Positions 45,770 through 53,868 of a stretch of 64,000 bases of DNA are shown here, one piece after another (positions within the stretch are counted from its first letter, which is position 1; the number at the start of each line of letters is the position of its first letter). Source of the stretch: Methanosarcina barkeri str. Wiesmoor (GTDB lineage Archaea > Halobacteriota > Methanosarcinia > Methanosarcinales > Methanosarcinaceae); assembly GCF_000969985.1 (NCBI RefSeq), contig NZ_CP009526.1, positions 3,100,001-3,164,000 of the forward strand, written 5' to 3'. The position numbers were made by a program, and so were the translations under genes. The notes under the pieces are model-generated. The model was not told the origin of the DNA, ran no database searches, and saw only the letters and a list, made by a program, of their open reading frames with translations.

Positions 45770-46022
45770 GCATAATTAGCATTTCAAGTGGATTAAATAA
45801 GGTTTCAAGGTCTCCTTTAAATTTCCCCTTTAAATATCCTGGACAAAAGCAGCAAGTAAATCTACCGATAAAAAGATAAATATTTATTTTATAAAGGTTA
45901 GCTCGTATCGAGCGCGAATGATTTATTAGATTAGAACCTGTGGACATCTGTTATCAGGAACTATAATCGAATATCAAAATTAAGTTGTTTACATACGATT
46001 TATTATCCAACCAAACCCATAC
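45770..46022. other. Spacer after the flavoprotein gene
   Basis: No supportable gene. TTATTTTATAAAGG near 45882 is TATA-like and TCGTATCGAGCGCGA a short palindrome-like stretch. Confidence 0.3.
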
Positions 46023-46148
46023 TATCGAATTTCATCTCATCGAATTTCACTTATCGAATTTCACTTATCGAATTTCACTTATCGAATTTCATCTCATCGA
46101 ATTTCACTTATCGAATTTCACTTATCGAATTTCATCTCATCGAATTTA
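46023..46148. repeat. Tandem repeat, 14-15-bp unit ATCGAATTTCACTT, nine copies
   Basis: Units alternate ATCGAATTTCACTT and ATCGAATTTCATCTC. The array lies upstream of the marker-protein gene. Confidence 0.88.
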
Positions 46149-46247
46149 CAAGATTACGATATCTATATATAATCTTAAGAGATGGGCATTTCGATTAAAG
46201 AAATTTTCCTCCCAGTTTCTTATTCCCTTAAAAAGGAGGTTTTCTGA

Positions 46248-47234
46248 ATTACAAAACATATAAACGCCTGTGCACTGGACAGCAGGGATATTGAGGAAGT
46301 AATCCTGGATGATCCTTATACTGTGCCTTATAGAGGCATTTATGCTATCTGTGACGCAGCAAATGAGTATGCAGAGATAATTGAGCACTCCAATTGTTAT
46401 AGTGGGGCCTGTTGGTCCCGTTACCATTATGCAAAAGCGCCCCTTGCCTTGAAAGTCCGTTCGACTGGAAATATGATCCGTTATTTCATGAAAACCGGAA
46501 CCTCAAACCTGGAACTCAAACCTTCCATCGCGGCCGCAGGCATCGAATCAGTGGTCGTGAAGGGGGATGAAGTGGAGATCACCTATGCCGGGTTAGGGGG
46601 CGGAGGTGTTGGCGCAACCCGTTGCAGGGCATTTGCAGACGGAATTCTTCGTTATAAGATCTCAGAATCAGGAGGCGAAAAATGCGCAAAAGGGACGATT
46701 GCAGTTCCGCGCAGGGATCGTGTCCTCATAGGTATAGATGACACCGACTCAAAAGACGTAGGAGCCACCTGGACCCTGACCCACAACATTGCAAAAAAAC
46801 TGGACTGCCATGAAGCCGTTTATCTTTCCCATTCTCTTGTCCAGCTTTTCCCTGTTCCGGAAAAAACCCAGAACTGCATGTCTACAGTTCTTGAATTCGG
46901 CTGTGTGAATGAAAAAGCGAAATCAAGGCTTGTAGATACTTTCAAAAAAGCACTTAAGAAATACACCGTTTCACCCCAAACCGGCCTGGTTGTCCTTTCG
47001 GATTTCTATGCAAAAGGATTATATAAATACAGCAACCGCTGTCGGACTGAAAGGATCTTGAAAGCCGAAGCTTTGCAGTGCGCCAGAGAAAACGGTGTGG
47101 AAGTCCTGCTTGACGGCAACGGAGTAATAGGTGCACTTGCCTCTCTCCCCTGGTTCGGAAGACCTGATGAGTCCATAATTCCAGGTACTGCGATCAAGCC
47201 TCTTGATATCGAGGGGTTTAAAAACAACGTTTAA
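46248..47234 (+). CDS. Methanogenesis marker protein 11
   Basis: A conserved methanogen-only protein with the IDDTDS motif (RVLIGIDDTDSKDVGATWTL) shared with TiaS-like enzymes, and GLGGGGVGATRCRAFADGIL. The frame continues upstream of the first GTG (46323) for 25 codons that look coding (NACALDSRDIEEVILDDPYT) to a TGA. The canonical AAGGAGGT ribosome-binding site at 46233-46240 is seven bases before an ATT at 46248, with no ATG, GTG or TTG there, so translation probably starts at ATT (328 residues); GTG at 46323 (303 residues) is the alternative. Function unknown, linked to methanogenesis by its distribution. Confidence 0.85.
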   Translation: MTKHINACALDSRDIEEVILDDPYTVPYRGIYAICDAANEYAEIIEHSNCYSGACWSRYHYAKAPLALKVRSTGNMIRYFMKTGTSNLELKPSIAAAGIESVVVKGDEVEITYAGLGGGGVGATRCRAFADGILRYKISESGGEKCAKGTIAVPRRDRVLIGIDDTDSKDVGATWTLTHNIAKKLDCHEAVYLSHSLVQLFPVPEKTQNCMSTVLEFGCVNEKAKSRLVDTFKKALKKYTVSPQTGLVVLSDFYAKGLYKYSNRCRTERILKAEALQCARENGVEVLLDGNGVIGALASLPWFGRPDESIIPGTAIKPLDIEGFKNNV

Positions 47235-47393
47235 AAAATCTAAAAAACAGGTAAAAAGCAAGGATGCCGAAATAGAAACTTCAAACCGGATTTAAATTGC
47301 TTGAACACTGAGTTAGATGGAACTCAAGTTTTAAACCGGATATCATGAAACTTTGAATTCGGCATTTTCTGAATTCCGCAGCGTGGGATCAAT

Positions 47394-49259
47394 TTGAAAG
47401 AAAAAAAAGAAACATCAGAATACACCGGGTTTGAAGCCCTTTACCTTGCAGCTCTTGACAGTGATGTCAGCTTCATAACAGGTGTCCCCGGGTATCCTGT
47501 TACCTCCCTTATGGAACTTTTTTTGAGAATACCCGCGGAAAAAGAGCTTTTAAATGCTTCAGAAGAAAAAACTCTGGATTCCGGGGAGGCAGCAGATTTT
47601 GAGATAATGCGAGATGCCTCCAAAATACCGGATTATAATGCGAGATGGCTCACAAACGAGAAAGTTGCCCTTGAAACCGCTCTAGGAGCATCAGTTTCTG
47701 GCAGAAGGGCGCTTGTGCTTGTAAAGCATGTGGGGATGAACCTGCTTTCTGACCCTCTTATAACCTCGGTCACCCACACCATAGGAGCCGGCCTTGTCAT
47801 AATTGCAGGAGATGATCCAGGTGCAAAGGGCTCTCAGAATGAACAGGATTCTCGCTGGTATGGCCGGATAGCAGAGATTGCAATATTTGATCCTGCTTCA
47901 CCAGATATGGCATACAGGGCACTGAGGCGGGCCTATGAGCTTTCGGAAGAGACAAGGACGCCTGTTATCCTGAGGGTCACTGCAGGCCTAGAAAAAACTA
48001 AAGGGAAAATAAACCGCCTTCAGAAGGCTTCAACTCCTCATCCTGAATTTGACCGCGCAATATGGAAAAACCGAATGGTAGAAAAACACAGGCTTTTCCA
48101 TTCCAGAACCTATCCCCTGCTGGAAAAGGAAGCTGAAAACACCGACCTTAATGAGGTAAGGGAAAGGACAGCAAAAAATACAGCCGAAAATACAGAAGAA
48201 GGATCGGGTTTGGGGCATGGATATCTGGGGATCATTTCCTCAGGTTTCACGTCCTCGATCGTGGAAAAATTACTGAAAAAGCAGAACGAGTTTCATGCTG
48301 AGGTTTCTCACCCTGAAATTTCTCACCTGTCCCTTGGCCTTGTAAACCCTCTTCCCCTCGAAAAGATAAAGGCTTTTCTGAATAGCAATCAGAAGGTACT
48401 CGTTGTCGAAGAGTCCGAGCCTTTTATAGAGGAGCAGATCCGGGTTACTGGCAAGGTTTATGGAAAAAAGACAGGACATCTTCCATACGGGCAGGTCAGA
48501 TATGAGGATCTTGAATTTGCCCTTGAGCATATCGAAGAAGAAATTGTAAAACCTGCAGATACTACTTCTCTCAAAGCCAAAAAGAAAAACAGGGTTGGAA
48601 TCTGCGACGACTGCGCGTACCTTCCCCTTTACCGCTTTCTCAGCACGCTTGACGTGCGGATTGCCGGCGATATGGGCTGTTCTGTCCGGAGTGCACCCGA
48701 GCCTCTTGCGGCGGTCGATGTTAGTTTTGCGCTTGGCTCGGCAATCTCGGTTGCATGTGGCTTTGAGAAAAAAGGCATAGCTGTTATAGGAGACTTTGCT
48801 CTGGCACATTCTGGCATTCTCGGGCTCCTTAGTGCCGCGACTACAGGCTGCAATGTGCTTGTGCTTGTACTCCAGAATGAGGTTGCAGCGATGACCGGCG
48901 GGCAGTCCGTTCCCGATCTCAGGAAAATAGTTGAGGCAATAACCCCTGATGTTTCTGTCTTCAATATCGACGCCAGTAAAGAGAAAACAGTGGATGTAAC
49001 TCTGAAAGCGATAGACGAAACGGAGAAACGGGCGGATAAAACAGAAGAAGTAACGGATAAAACAGAAAAAGTGACGGATAAAACAGAAAAAGTGACGGAT
49101 AAAGCTGAGAATGAGATTAAATCAGGGAAAGAAATCGAAAAACTGATCTTGAATCCTAAACTTTCGGAACTGATCCTGGCAAAACTTGCGCTTCCCGGGC
49201 TTTCTGTAATATTTATAAAAGGGAAGTGCAGGAAGTATTGTTCTGGAGTATTTTGTTAA
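47394..49259 (+). CDS. IorA-like indolepyruvate ferredoxin oxidoreductase alpha subunit, ferredoxin end missing
   Basis: 621 residues. The pyruvate:ferredoxin-like pyrimidine-binding domain begins EALYLAALDSDVSFITGVPG. The TPP-binding domain is in the second half: DMGCSVRSAPEPLAAVDVSF, IAVIGDFALAHSGILGLLSA and NEVAAMTGGQSVP. IorA normally ends with two [4Fe-4S] clusters; here the end is only KGKCRKYCSGVFC. About residues 540-570 are a DKTEKVT repeat from a 21-bp DNA repeat (49030-49110). No iorB is adjacent. Start is a TTG at 47394 with only a weak ribosome-binding site. It may oxidise aryl or other 2-oxo acids with a partner encoded elsewhere. Confidence 0.8.
   Translation: MKEKKETSEYTGFEALYLAALDSDVSFITGVPGYPVTSLMELFLRIPAEKELLNASEEKTLDSGEAADFEIMRDASKIPDYNARWLTNEKVALETALGASVSGRRALVLVKHVGMNLLSDPLITSVTHTIGAGLVIIAGDDPGAKGSQNEQDSRWYGRIAEIAIFDPASPDMAYRALRRAYELSEETRTPVILRVTAGLEKTKGKINRLQKASTPHPEFDRAIWKNRMVEKHRLFHSRTYPLLEKEAENTDLNEVRERTAKNTAENTEEGSGLGHGYLGIISSGFTSSIVEKLLKKQNEFHAEVSHPEISHLSLGLVNPLPLEKIKAFLNSNQKVLVVEESEPFIEEQIRVTGKVYGKKTGHLPYGQVRYEDLEFALEHIEEEIVKPADTTSLKAKKKNRVGICDDCAYLPLYRFLSTLDVRIAGDMGCSVRSAPEPLAAVDVSFALGSAISVACGFEKKGIAVIGDFALAHSGILGLLSAATTGCNVLVLVLQNEVAAMTGGQSVPDLRKIVEAITPDVSVFNIDASKEKTVDVTLKAIDETEKRADKTEEVTDKTEKVTDKTEKVTDKAENEIKSGKEIEKLILNPKLSELILAKLALPGLSVIFIKGKCRKYCSGVFC
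49030..49110. repeat. 21-bp tandem repeat inside the IorA-like gene
   Basis: ACGGATAAAACAGAAAAAGT plus G occurs three to four times, giving repeated TDKTEKV in the protein. The repeat length is a multiple of three, so the frame is kept. Confidence 0.85.
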
Positions 49260-49483
49260 TTTTCTGAGGCTTAGAGTCCCAAAAAGTTATGAAGCAAAAC
49301 GACTAAAAACAGAACGACTAAAAAACGTAAGCACAAGAAGGATTCTTGAACAGAATGGCTCTTTAACAAAATGGCTTTCAAAAAAGGCAAAAAGTGTTTT
49401 GTCAGATTTGATCGATAACCCACTATCTGAAATAGCTCGTTCTTATCTATTTTCGTATCCTCTTCATATTGAGTGGAAATCTA
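49260..49483. other. Spacer with short direct repeats
   Basis: CAAAACGACTAAAAACAGAA and AACGACTAAAAAACGT form short repeats at about 49295-49330. A 12-base inverted pair, TGAGTGGAAA and TTTCCACTCA, lies at about 49471-49498. No gene. Confidence 0.4.
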
Positions 49484-49714
49484 TCAATTTCCACTCAATG
49501 AGCTTTTTTCTCTTATTAGTTGAGCCAGAGATGGTATCTCAAATGTACTGCTGGCTCTATCACATATGTACTGATATGTACTTGCCCCCAGTTTCTTTGC
49601 TGTCTGAACAATCGTCATAAATGTCATAAGTGTGTCATTTTTGGTAGAGAACATAATTAGATCAAGAAAGCATAAAAACGAAGAGGCAAAATTGAAAGCA
49701 TCTATAGAGGGCAC
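49484..49714 (-). pseudogene. C-terminal remnant of a transposase (IS66-like)
   Basis: The minus strand reads TLMTFMTIVQTAKKLGASTY followed by QYICDRASS, the end-helix pattern of IS66-type transposases. The sequence before it (MPSIDAFNFASSFLCFLDLI) does not look like transposase, and the catalytic domain is absent. The family call is tentative; the status as a broken fragment is clear. Confidence 0.5.
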
Positions 49715-49861
49715 GATTTAACCGTAACTGATTTTTAGGTCTACTTAGTTTAGTTTCGTATATAGTACCGACTCAGATATCATCAGACGATTACTTGGTA
49801 CCAGAAACACTTATTATAAAAGAGATAAAATACTAAAAATCTCTGCATACAATGATAACAT

Positions 49862-50506
49862 ATGATCGAAGACAATGTAAACGAACTTTTAAAAGTGCTA
49901 CCCCCTGATGTAACACTTGTCGCCGCAGTAAAATACGCGTCAAAAATACAAATAGACGAAGCCATAAAAGTAGGTGTTACAGACATCGGCTTCAACCATT
50001 ATCAACAGATGAAAGATTTGGCCCCATATTATCCACCTGAGATAAAAACCCACTTCATCGGCACACTTCAGTTAAACAAGGCAAAAAAAGTAGTAAACCT
50101 AAATCCCTACTTGATAGAAAGTGTTGATTCATACGAACTTGCCGAAAAGATAAATAATGCAGCAAAAGAAAATAAAAGAATTCAGAAAATCCTCATACAA
50201 GTGAAGACCGACGAAAAAAAACACACCGGATTAGAGCCCGGTGACCTCTTAAAGCTTCTAGACCAAATCTCAACCCTCGAATACTTAAGTTTTGAAGGCC
50301 TGATGACAATCCCGCCAAAAAACGAAGACCCTGAAGATTCAAGAAAATATTTCAAAGAATTAAAAGACTTAAAAGACAAAGCAGAGAAGCACTTAAAAAA
50401 ACATCTTCAGTATCTCTCAATGGGAATGACAGACGATTATCAAATAGCAATAGAAGAAGGTGCAAGCATCGTCCGCATCGGCAGAAAAATTTTCAAAGTA
50501 GTATGA
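49862..50506 (+). CDS. YggS-family PLP-binding protein (PLP homeostasis)
   Basis: 214 residues, TIM-barrel PLP protein of the YggS/PROSC group. The PLP lysine is in LVAAVKYASKI (about residue 24). Later motifs: GFNHYQQMKDL, HFIGTLQLNKAKKVV, LIQVKTDEKKHTGLEP, FEGLMTIPP and YLSMGMTDDYQIAIEEGASI with the phosphate-binding RIGRKIF end. The family buffers free pyridoxal phosphate and has no catalytic activity. It is slightly shorter than the bacterial 230. The TATA-like TTATAAAAG near 49813 lies 40-50 bases upstream; no ribosome-binding site is seen. Confidence 0.92.
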   Translation: MIEDNVNELLKVLPPDVTLVAAVKYASKIQIDEAIKVGVTDIGFNHYQQMKDLAPYYPPEIKTHFIGTLQLNKAKKVVNLNPYLIESVDSYELAEKINNAAKENKRIQKILIQVKTDEKKHTGLEPGDLLKLLDQISTLEYLSFEGLMTIPPKNEDPEDSRKYFKELKDLKDKAEKHLKKHLQYLSMGMTDDYQIAIEEGASIVRIGRKIFKVV

Positions 50507-50655
50507 TAACGTAGAATCATTCTAATTTTCTACAAAATTTTGGTATGATTTCTGTAAAACAACAATTTGGAAATGAGACCACCCTCATCCTTTATTCAGC
50601 GTAGCTAACACAATATCTTCGATGACGAAAAAAATGTTTTTCAGACATAGGGATA

Positions 50656-50796
50656 CCGCAGCGCCTTATTGACTCTGAAAGAGTTGTCAAATTTCTTTTT
50701 TAAATTCATCTGAAAACTTCCCTCCACGCCCGCATGCTGCGAAGAAACAGATATCGGGCGGTTACCTGCAAAAAAGAAGAAAAATAGAATCTGCAA
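50656..50796 (+). repeat. Structured repeat family, copy A
   Basis: Begins CCGCAGCGCCTTATTGACTC and contains ACTTCCCTCCACGCCCGCAT, then GCTGCGAAGAAACAGATATC and GGGCGG. Outer stem GCCCG/CGGGC is intact; the inner stem is damaged on the 3' side (GAAACAG). It lies about 150 bases after the YggS gene. Confidence 0.8.
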
Positions 50797-50916
50797 TTTG
50801 GAAATTCGCAATTCGTTCAGTTTGTGTATCAAAAAAGCATTGGAGAGATCTAAGAACTGGAGAGAAAATATCGTTATTGACTCCACAATTCTTACAGGCA
50901 AGCCTATTATCAAAGG

Positions 50917-50950
50917 ATTATCAAAGGATTATCAAAGGATTATCAAAGGT
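50917..50950. repeat. Tandem repeat ATTATCAAAGG, four copies
   Basis: An 11-bp unit in register (CCTATTATCAAAGGATTATC and onwards). Immediately upstream of the DUF433-like remnant. Confidence 0.8.
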
Positions 50951-50990
50951 AAACTCCATGTAGTATAGTTTATTATCGACCTGCTGTCTC

Positions 50991-51128
50991 ATGAGAACTG
51001 AGTCGGAAATCCTCTGGAACTATCCAGGCCTGGCCTATGAGGATATTCAAGCGTTTTGGATGTATGCGAGATATTTACTAAGGACAGAAAGAGGTTATCC
51101 TGTAGCGATTTCTCAGGAAATAGACTGA
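50991..51128 (+). pseudogene. DUF433 antitoxin-like fragment
   Basis: The plus strand reads MRTESEILWNYPGLAYEDIQ then AFWMYARYLLRTERGYPVAI and a stop. It is the C-terminal half of the DUF433 domain (consensus ILxNYPxLTxEDIxAxLxYA). The N-terminal half is absent. Its stop overlaps the next ATG (ATGA), as in an operon with the DUF5615 remnant. Confidence 0.6.
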
Positions 51129-51260
51129 TGAGCCTGCTGGCAAATGAAAATATTCCTCTGAGCTTGCTGCAAGCTGATGAGACTTTGCCAGCATCGAGAC
51201 TTTGCCAGCATCTGTAGAGCCAGAAGAAGTTCGATGATATATTGAAATAAAGAAAGTTAG
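51128..51260 (+). pseudogene. DUF5615 (PIN-like toxin) fragment with 17-bp duplication
   Basis: From the ATG at 51128 the frame reads MSLLANENIPLSLLQADETL, matching the start of DUF5615 proteins (FLADENIPLSLLQ). A 17-base tandem duplication, GAGACTTTGCCAGCATC twice at about 51180-51213, shifts the frame to a stop at 51215. Downstream, SVEPEEVR is read in another frame. Confidence 0.6.
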
Positions 51261-51374
51261 CCTCGAATTCTCTATTTTTATCGCGGAATCGCCCATTGAT
51301 TGCCTTCATTTTGGCTTTTGGATTACCTGATTGTTATGCGAGATTACTATTTCCGCAAGTTAAGAATCTCTATA

Positions 51375-51442
51375 AATCAAAGAACTCACTCAATCAAAGA
51401 ACTCACTCAATCAAAGAACTCACTCAATCAAAGAACTCACTC
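51375..51442. repeat. Tandem repeat, 17-bp unit AATCAAAGAACTCACTC, four copies
   Basis: Four copies run directly into the stop codon of the CDGSH gene on the minus strand (TGA at 51441-51443). Confidence 0.9.
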
Positions 51443-52166
51443 ATTCCAGGCCCCATTTCTTCCTGAACTCGAGCTTCTGCTGGCTGTTCATCCAGTGACT
51501 GCCGTCACAGTAGGGCTTGTTCTCCGACTTCCCGCAGCGGCAGAGGGTTACTCTGTTCTGAGATTCGTACAGGCTGCCATCGGCAGATTCAATGGAGATA
51601 CCACCTCGAACCCAAAGGGGGCCTTCACAACTTTTTTGTTTGTCGTGAACCAGTACAATAGATGGTTCAAATTCTTTTTCAAAGGGTTTGCCTGTCTTCT
51701 TGTCCCACAGGACCAGTCGTCCCGACGGGCATATCATGGCTTCCTCTATGGCGGTTTGTCTGGCTTCTGGGTCGTCTGATTTTTGCATGAGATTCCTTAT
51801 TCCGCCAGACCGCTGGCAGAAACGGGAATGATCGCAGAGCTCGTAGGCATCGGTGAGTTTTAGATCAGGACCTTCAAAAGTTTCCGCTTTTTCCAGGTAA
51901 GGCTTTCTGCTGGCTGTTTCGCTACCGTCAAAACCGATTTTGCGGTGGGTCCCATCACAGAAGGGCTTGTTTTCGGATGAGCCACAGCGGCATAAAATAT
52001 AGGATTTCCGCTGAGGGTATTCCTTTATATCAATTAATTCTCTTGTGTGGCCGGCGTCATCGGTAACAATTACCTGTTCTAAAAGCGGCACTCCACCTGT
52101 AACCCGATACGGTCCATCTTTGATTATCTTAATTCTCATTTCTTTCTCGTTGACTGCCATAATCAT
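51441..52166 (-). CDS. Double-CDGSH iron-sulphur protein with a divergent ferredoxin-like segment
   Basis: 241 residues. Two CDGSH motifs, CRCGSSENKPFCDGTH (about residues 56-71) and CRCGKSENKPYCDGSH (about 208-223), each binding a [2Fe-2S] cluster through three Cys and one His. Between them is a segment with CDHSRFCQRSGGIRN and MICPSGRLV, a pattern of the divergent single-cluster ferredoxin family (Fer4_19/DUF1271). A role in redox or Fe-S handling in the cytoplasm is inferred. The ATG at 52160 has GGGGA nine bases upstream and is as likely as the ATG at 52166. Confidence 0.88.
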   Translation of the reverse strand: MIMAVNEKEMRIKIIKDGPYRVTGGVPLLEQVIVTDDAGHTRELIDIKEYPQRKSYILCRCGSSENKPFCDGTHRKIGFDGSETASRKPYLEKAETFEGPDLKLTDAYELCDHSRFCQRSGGIRNLMQKSDDPEARQTAIEEAMICPSGRLVLWDKKTGKPFEKEFEPSIVLVHDKQKSCEGPLWVRGGISIESADGSLYESQNRVTLCRCGKSENKPYCDGSHWMNSQQKLEFRKKWGLE

Positions 52167-52511
52167 AATTCCCCATTACCTCTTATAATGCAGTACTGGA
52201 TGTTTAGTTTGACTATTCACCTCTTTGATTATTTCTATTGTTTTCCGATTCATACTGTCTCCAATAAGAGAGCATGTAATAGGATTGATCAAATCCTCAA
52301 CCAGGCAATAAGGTGGTTACTGCTGCGGACATATTCGATAGCTATCAGCTCAACTGAGGGTTTCAAGACTAAGGGAGAGGGATCAGAGACAGATGATGAT
52401 TACGGATTTCTAAATCTCATTTCTCCACTGGAGGTAAAATAAGGTTTATCAAGTCTAAGGGTGCTGGGTGAAATAAAAAATCTTTTAACTTATTAAAACA
52501 TATAAAAAAGC

Positions 52512-52946
52512 GTGAGCAATGAAAGTGCAATCATTGGCTCTGGCACAGGAGAAGTAGTAGCTTCGAGTCAGGCTGTAATAACGAGTCAGGCTGTAACATT
52601 ATACGGGATACCAGTTGTTTACATTGATATTGTAGCATTATTTGTATTATTTGGTTTATATTTATACTGTAGGATGACAAGAAAAGAAAGACACTGTATG
52701 AGTAAATTGAGTTACTTAAAATTGTTTTTTGCTTTATTTATCCCGCTATTTATTTATAATCTGTATAACAGTTCATTGTTTTACAATGTCTATGACAAAT
52801 CGTGGTGTAATAATACTTTCTGGTTTACTCATACTATTTTTATAATTATAAGTGCAAGTATTGTAACTATATTTGAATTTATTTTTCCGTATTTATTCAT
52901 AACTCTAAGTATATTAGTAATAAACTGCTATCGTAAACCAGCTTAG
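52512..52946 (+). CDS. Hypothetical membrane protein (about 144 aa)
   Basis: GTG start at 52512. A Ser/Ala/Val-rich N-terminus (ESAIIGSGTGEVVASSQAVI) precedes three membrane helices: VVYIDIVALFVLFGLYLYC, LKLFFALFIPLFIYNLY, and TIFIIISASIVTIFEFIFPY running on to LFITLSILVINCY. A single Lys/Arg-rich loop (RMTRKERHC) follows the first helix. No family recognised. It is followed 115 bases on by structured repeat copy B. Confidence 0.55.
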   Translation: MSNESAIIGSGTGEVVASSQAVITSQAVTLYGIPVVYIDIVALFVLFGLYLYCRMTRKERHCMSKLSYLKLFFALFIPLFIYNLYNSSLFYNVYDKSWCNNTFWFTHTIFIIISASIVTIFEFIFPYLFITLSILVINCYRKPA

Positions 52947-53061
52947 AGAGAGTCTTGAAATTAAACCTTTATTGCAAAAACATTTGTTTAGTCTGTCATA
53001 CACGGATATAACGCTAATAATTTCAACGGTGAAAAATAGGAGAGTTTTAGGTGTAAAGATC

Positions 53062-53190
53062 CAGCAGCGCCTTATTTACTCTGAAGGAGTTATCAAATCT
53101 CTTTTTAATTAACAATCTGAAAACTTCCCTCCACGCCCGCATGCTGCGAAGCAGCAGATATCGGGCGGTCGCTGGCAGAAAAGAAGAAGA
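53062..53190 (+). repeat. Structured repeat family, copy B
   Basis: Begins CAGCAGCGCCTTATTTACTC and contains CCTCCACGCCCGCATGCTGC, GAAGCAGCAGATATCGGGCG and GTCGCTGGC. The inner stem TGCTGC/GCAGCA with a GAA loop and the outer stem GCCCG/CGGGC are both perfect. Best-preserved copy. Confidence 0.85.
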
Positions 53191-53397
53191 GTAATCGATA
53201 GATGCCATAAAAACGTGTATAGATGGCACAATTGTTAGAAGTATCTATGCTTGTAATAAGTTAGTAAGCTCGTAGTAAAACCAAGGCAGCAATGAAGATT
53301 GCATATATCCAATTGAAAATTCTTGGCATACTATTCTACATCGCAAAAATATCCAAATGAGGAAGATAAATAAAACATTAATCAAAAAATAAAAACC

Positions 53398-53868
53398 ATG
53401 TTTGTTAATCATCGGTTATCTTCATCCCGAGAATTCAATTTTGATCTTAGTTCCAAAAAATGTCGCTCCGTCTGTAAAATGTGGTATCCGACTTTATCTA
53501 TTGATGACTTAGAAAAAAAGAAAACAAAATTATATCGTTTTTTGACCCTTGATAAGTTCGAAAAATTAATGACGGAGCATAAATTGTTTTTTGCTAGAGC
53601 TAGGATTTTATCGGATAAATTTGAGGGCGGATTTCAGATTAAAGAATTCACAAATGAATTTATAAAATATAAAAATAACACATTTGTTAGTTGTTGGACT
53701 AGAAACGATCCCCGAATTGAATCTTCGTTGTTTATGTGGAGACCTAACGATAAAAATGAAAATCATGTAGCCATAGAAGTTTCAATTGATAAATTTTTAT
53801 CAGATGATTATTCTTCATGTTTTCTTCAGGATGAAGACTATGAAAATTTTGAACCGTATATAGCTTGA
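53398..53868 (+). pseudogene. 5' half of a DUF2971 gene, cut by an IS element
   Basis: 157 residues in frame. From about residue 28 it matches the DUF2971 start: KLYRFLTLDKFEKLMTEHKL then FFARARILSDKFEG and the FVSCWTRNDPRIESSLFMWR motif. The last codons (after EPYIA) belong to the inserted element. The remaining half is at 55484-56110. DUF2971 proteins occur mainly in accessory regions and their role is not established. Confidence 0.75.

Noticed and set aside
52188-52442. 84-codon plus-strand ORF
   Set aside because: Overlaps the probable promoter of the CDGSH gene; no ribosome-binding site or motif.
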